Of a DNA stretch of 64,000 bases, positions 62,893 to 64,000 are shown piece after piece. The notes under the pieces are model-generated. The model ran no database searches. It saw nothing but the letters and a program-made list of their open reading frames with translations, and was not told the DNA's origin. A program made the translations under genes and the position numbers. Origin of the DNA: Oikopleura dioica (taxonomy: Eukaryota > Chordata > Appendicularia > Copelata > Oikopleuridae); NCBI GenBank assembly GCA_907165135.1, contig OU015568.1, positions 15,945,208 through 16,009,207 on the forward strand. Reading direction: 5' to 3'. Position 1 is the stretch's first letter, and every line of letters starts with the position of its first letter.

Positions 62893-63938
62893 TCAATTCA
62901 CTTGGCGTATATTCAAATTAATGCGCGCTTGCTTTAGATATTCTAACACAGCTGGATTCTCGACTACAGTCAGCTTATTTTCATAATTCTCGTTGAGTTT
63001 TACTGCTCGTTCAAGGTCAAGAACGCGTGGCACAGCATGAAGAGCTTGACGGTCCTTCCCATCCATTATAAAGACATCGCCGTGCTCTTGAAAAAAATTT
63101 TGTAAGAAAAAGAACGATGAATAAATTATTCAGAATAATCCAACTTACCGAGGAGTATCTCATGGCAGGGGTCTTCGCGTGTCCCTTTCCCAAGAAGAAA
63201 CACAGCCGGAAGGCCAAGACTGACGGAAACAATAGGATGGTGGCAATACTCCGAATCATCGCTATGAATGCCAATCGTACCAATATTTGCGGGGTAATAA
63301 TTACAGATCGAAGCTTCAGCATTCAACATCGGCGTGATTTGAAATGATTTCGAAATTTCCTCCGCCAGAGTTTTCAGTAATTCCGGAACACTTCCACGGC
63401 TTTCAGCTTCCTTGCCGTATTCTCTCGAGTCCCAATTATGATGATAGCCGAGAGTAGTCCATCTCAATGCCTTGAGGCCGCTTTTGGTAAGGTTTCTTTC
63501 TTCAATGAACTTGTCCAAATAAGGGCTGACATCTTGTCCCAGCTTTGACAAATTGGACTTTGCGTCGGATCGCCGGGGAAACTCAAAGAGCGCTGCTTTC
63601 GCCAGTTTCGCAATAAAGGCATCTGACAAATACTGTTTCGCGAGGAAAGCGCCGGAGGACATCTCATAAACCCTGTATTCTGCTTTGGAAATTGCGCTCG
63701 CGATCGATTCACGGGTACTTTACAAGGGGATATCAAAAGCAAAATGGTGTTAAAAAAGGAAAACGAGCATTTCATGGTGGCGGTTCAAGATCCCTGACAA
63801 AGTGAATCCGTTTTGTAAAGAGTGGAAGTCCGGTTCTTCTTTTTTCTGCTTGAAATAGCGGAAGCGCTCGCGAATAGACATTAATTTCTTTTTATTTTCC
63901 GCACAGTCATTTGATTCATTTTCATTCGTTCGTTTCAT
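62893..63938 (-). CDS. ALKBH1: ALKBH1-like Fe(II)/2-oxoglutarate dioxygenase
   Basis: The start MKRTNENESNDCAENKKK is followed by FRYFKQKKEEPDFHSL and, after a GT-AG intron, the catalytic domain. Seen are RWTTLGYHHNWDSREY, iron ligands HSD in GIHSDDSEYCHHPIVSVSLG and the second His in ALHAVPRV. The 2-oxoglutarate-binding Arg follows in KQARINLNIRQ. The order and KQARINLNIRQ end fit ALKBH1, which removes methyl groups from tRNA (m1A) and DNA and acts in mitochondria and nucleus. The NMT start follows 40 bp after its stop, so the pair is very likely an operon. Confidence 0.92.
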
Positions 63939-64000
63939 TCTACAGAAATGAATCGCTATTTCGTTTGGCGTTTTTAGTTTTTACACTGTCTCAGAGAAAT

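Overview
This is a eukaryotic window. The introns are very short (mostly 32-50 bp), genes are packed tail to head on one strand, one gene is nested in another's intron, and there are Ty3/gypsy elements, one of which carries an env gene. Several introns read GA-AG instead of GT-AG. Together these features point to a larvacean tunicate, most likely Oikopleura dioica. That is an inference from gene style; the species cannot be proved from this sequence alone. Most host genes were rebuilt by joining exons by eye, so exon edges carry a few bases of uncertainty.

Layout. 1-10580 holds the last exon of an unknown gene and then a PHF7/G2E3-like PHD-RING gene. One 39-bp intron of that gene has been split by an 8.1-kb Ty3/gypsy element (2254-10366; 404-bp LTRs differing at one base; GCAT target duplication). 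11257-24018 is a run of minus-strand genes: cyclin D, MBF1/EDF1, delta-tubulin, dynein light chain LC8, exportin-7, IQCK, POC5 and PDCL3. A foldback element sits at the 3' end of PDCL3. 24723-31051 carries an NDR kinase (STK38/trc), the tRNA adenosine deaminase ADAT2 and the meiotic recombinase DMC1. 31201-38874 carries cytosolic leucyl-tRNA synthetase, with an unrelated gene nested in one intron on the opposite strand, and the DEAD-box helicase DDX18. 40395-47657 has two unrecognised genes and CASC3/Barentsz of the exon junction complex. 48094-51019 is RAPGEF1/C3G. 51441-63938 is an ALKBH1 to N-myristoyltransferase pair 40 bp apart. The second intron of the NMT gene is split by a 9.7-kb env-bearing Ty3/gypsy element (52807-62531; identical 230-bp LTRs; ACGT duplication).

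The minus-strand runs have short gaps (40-150 bp), as expected for larvacean operons resolved by trans-splicing. One run groups centriole and cilium genes (POC5, IQCK, LC8, delta-tubulin).

The main points of interest are the ADAT2 gene, where four to five of seven introns read GA-AG; a small spliced gene lying antisense between env and the 3' LTR of the second retroelement; a pogo-like DNA transposon inserted at the end of that env gene, whose terminal repeat now supplies the env stop codon; and an extra ORF in the first retroelement that runs into its own 3' LTR. All full-length LTR insertions lie inside host introns in sense orientation.
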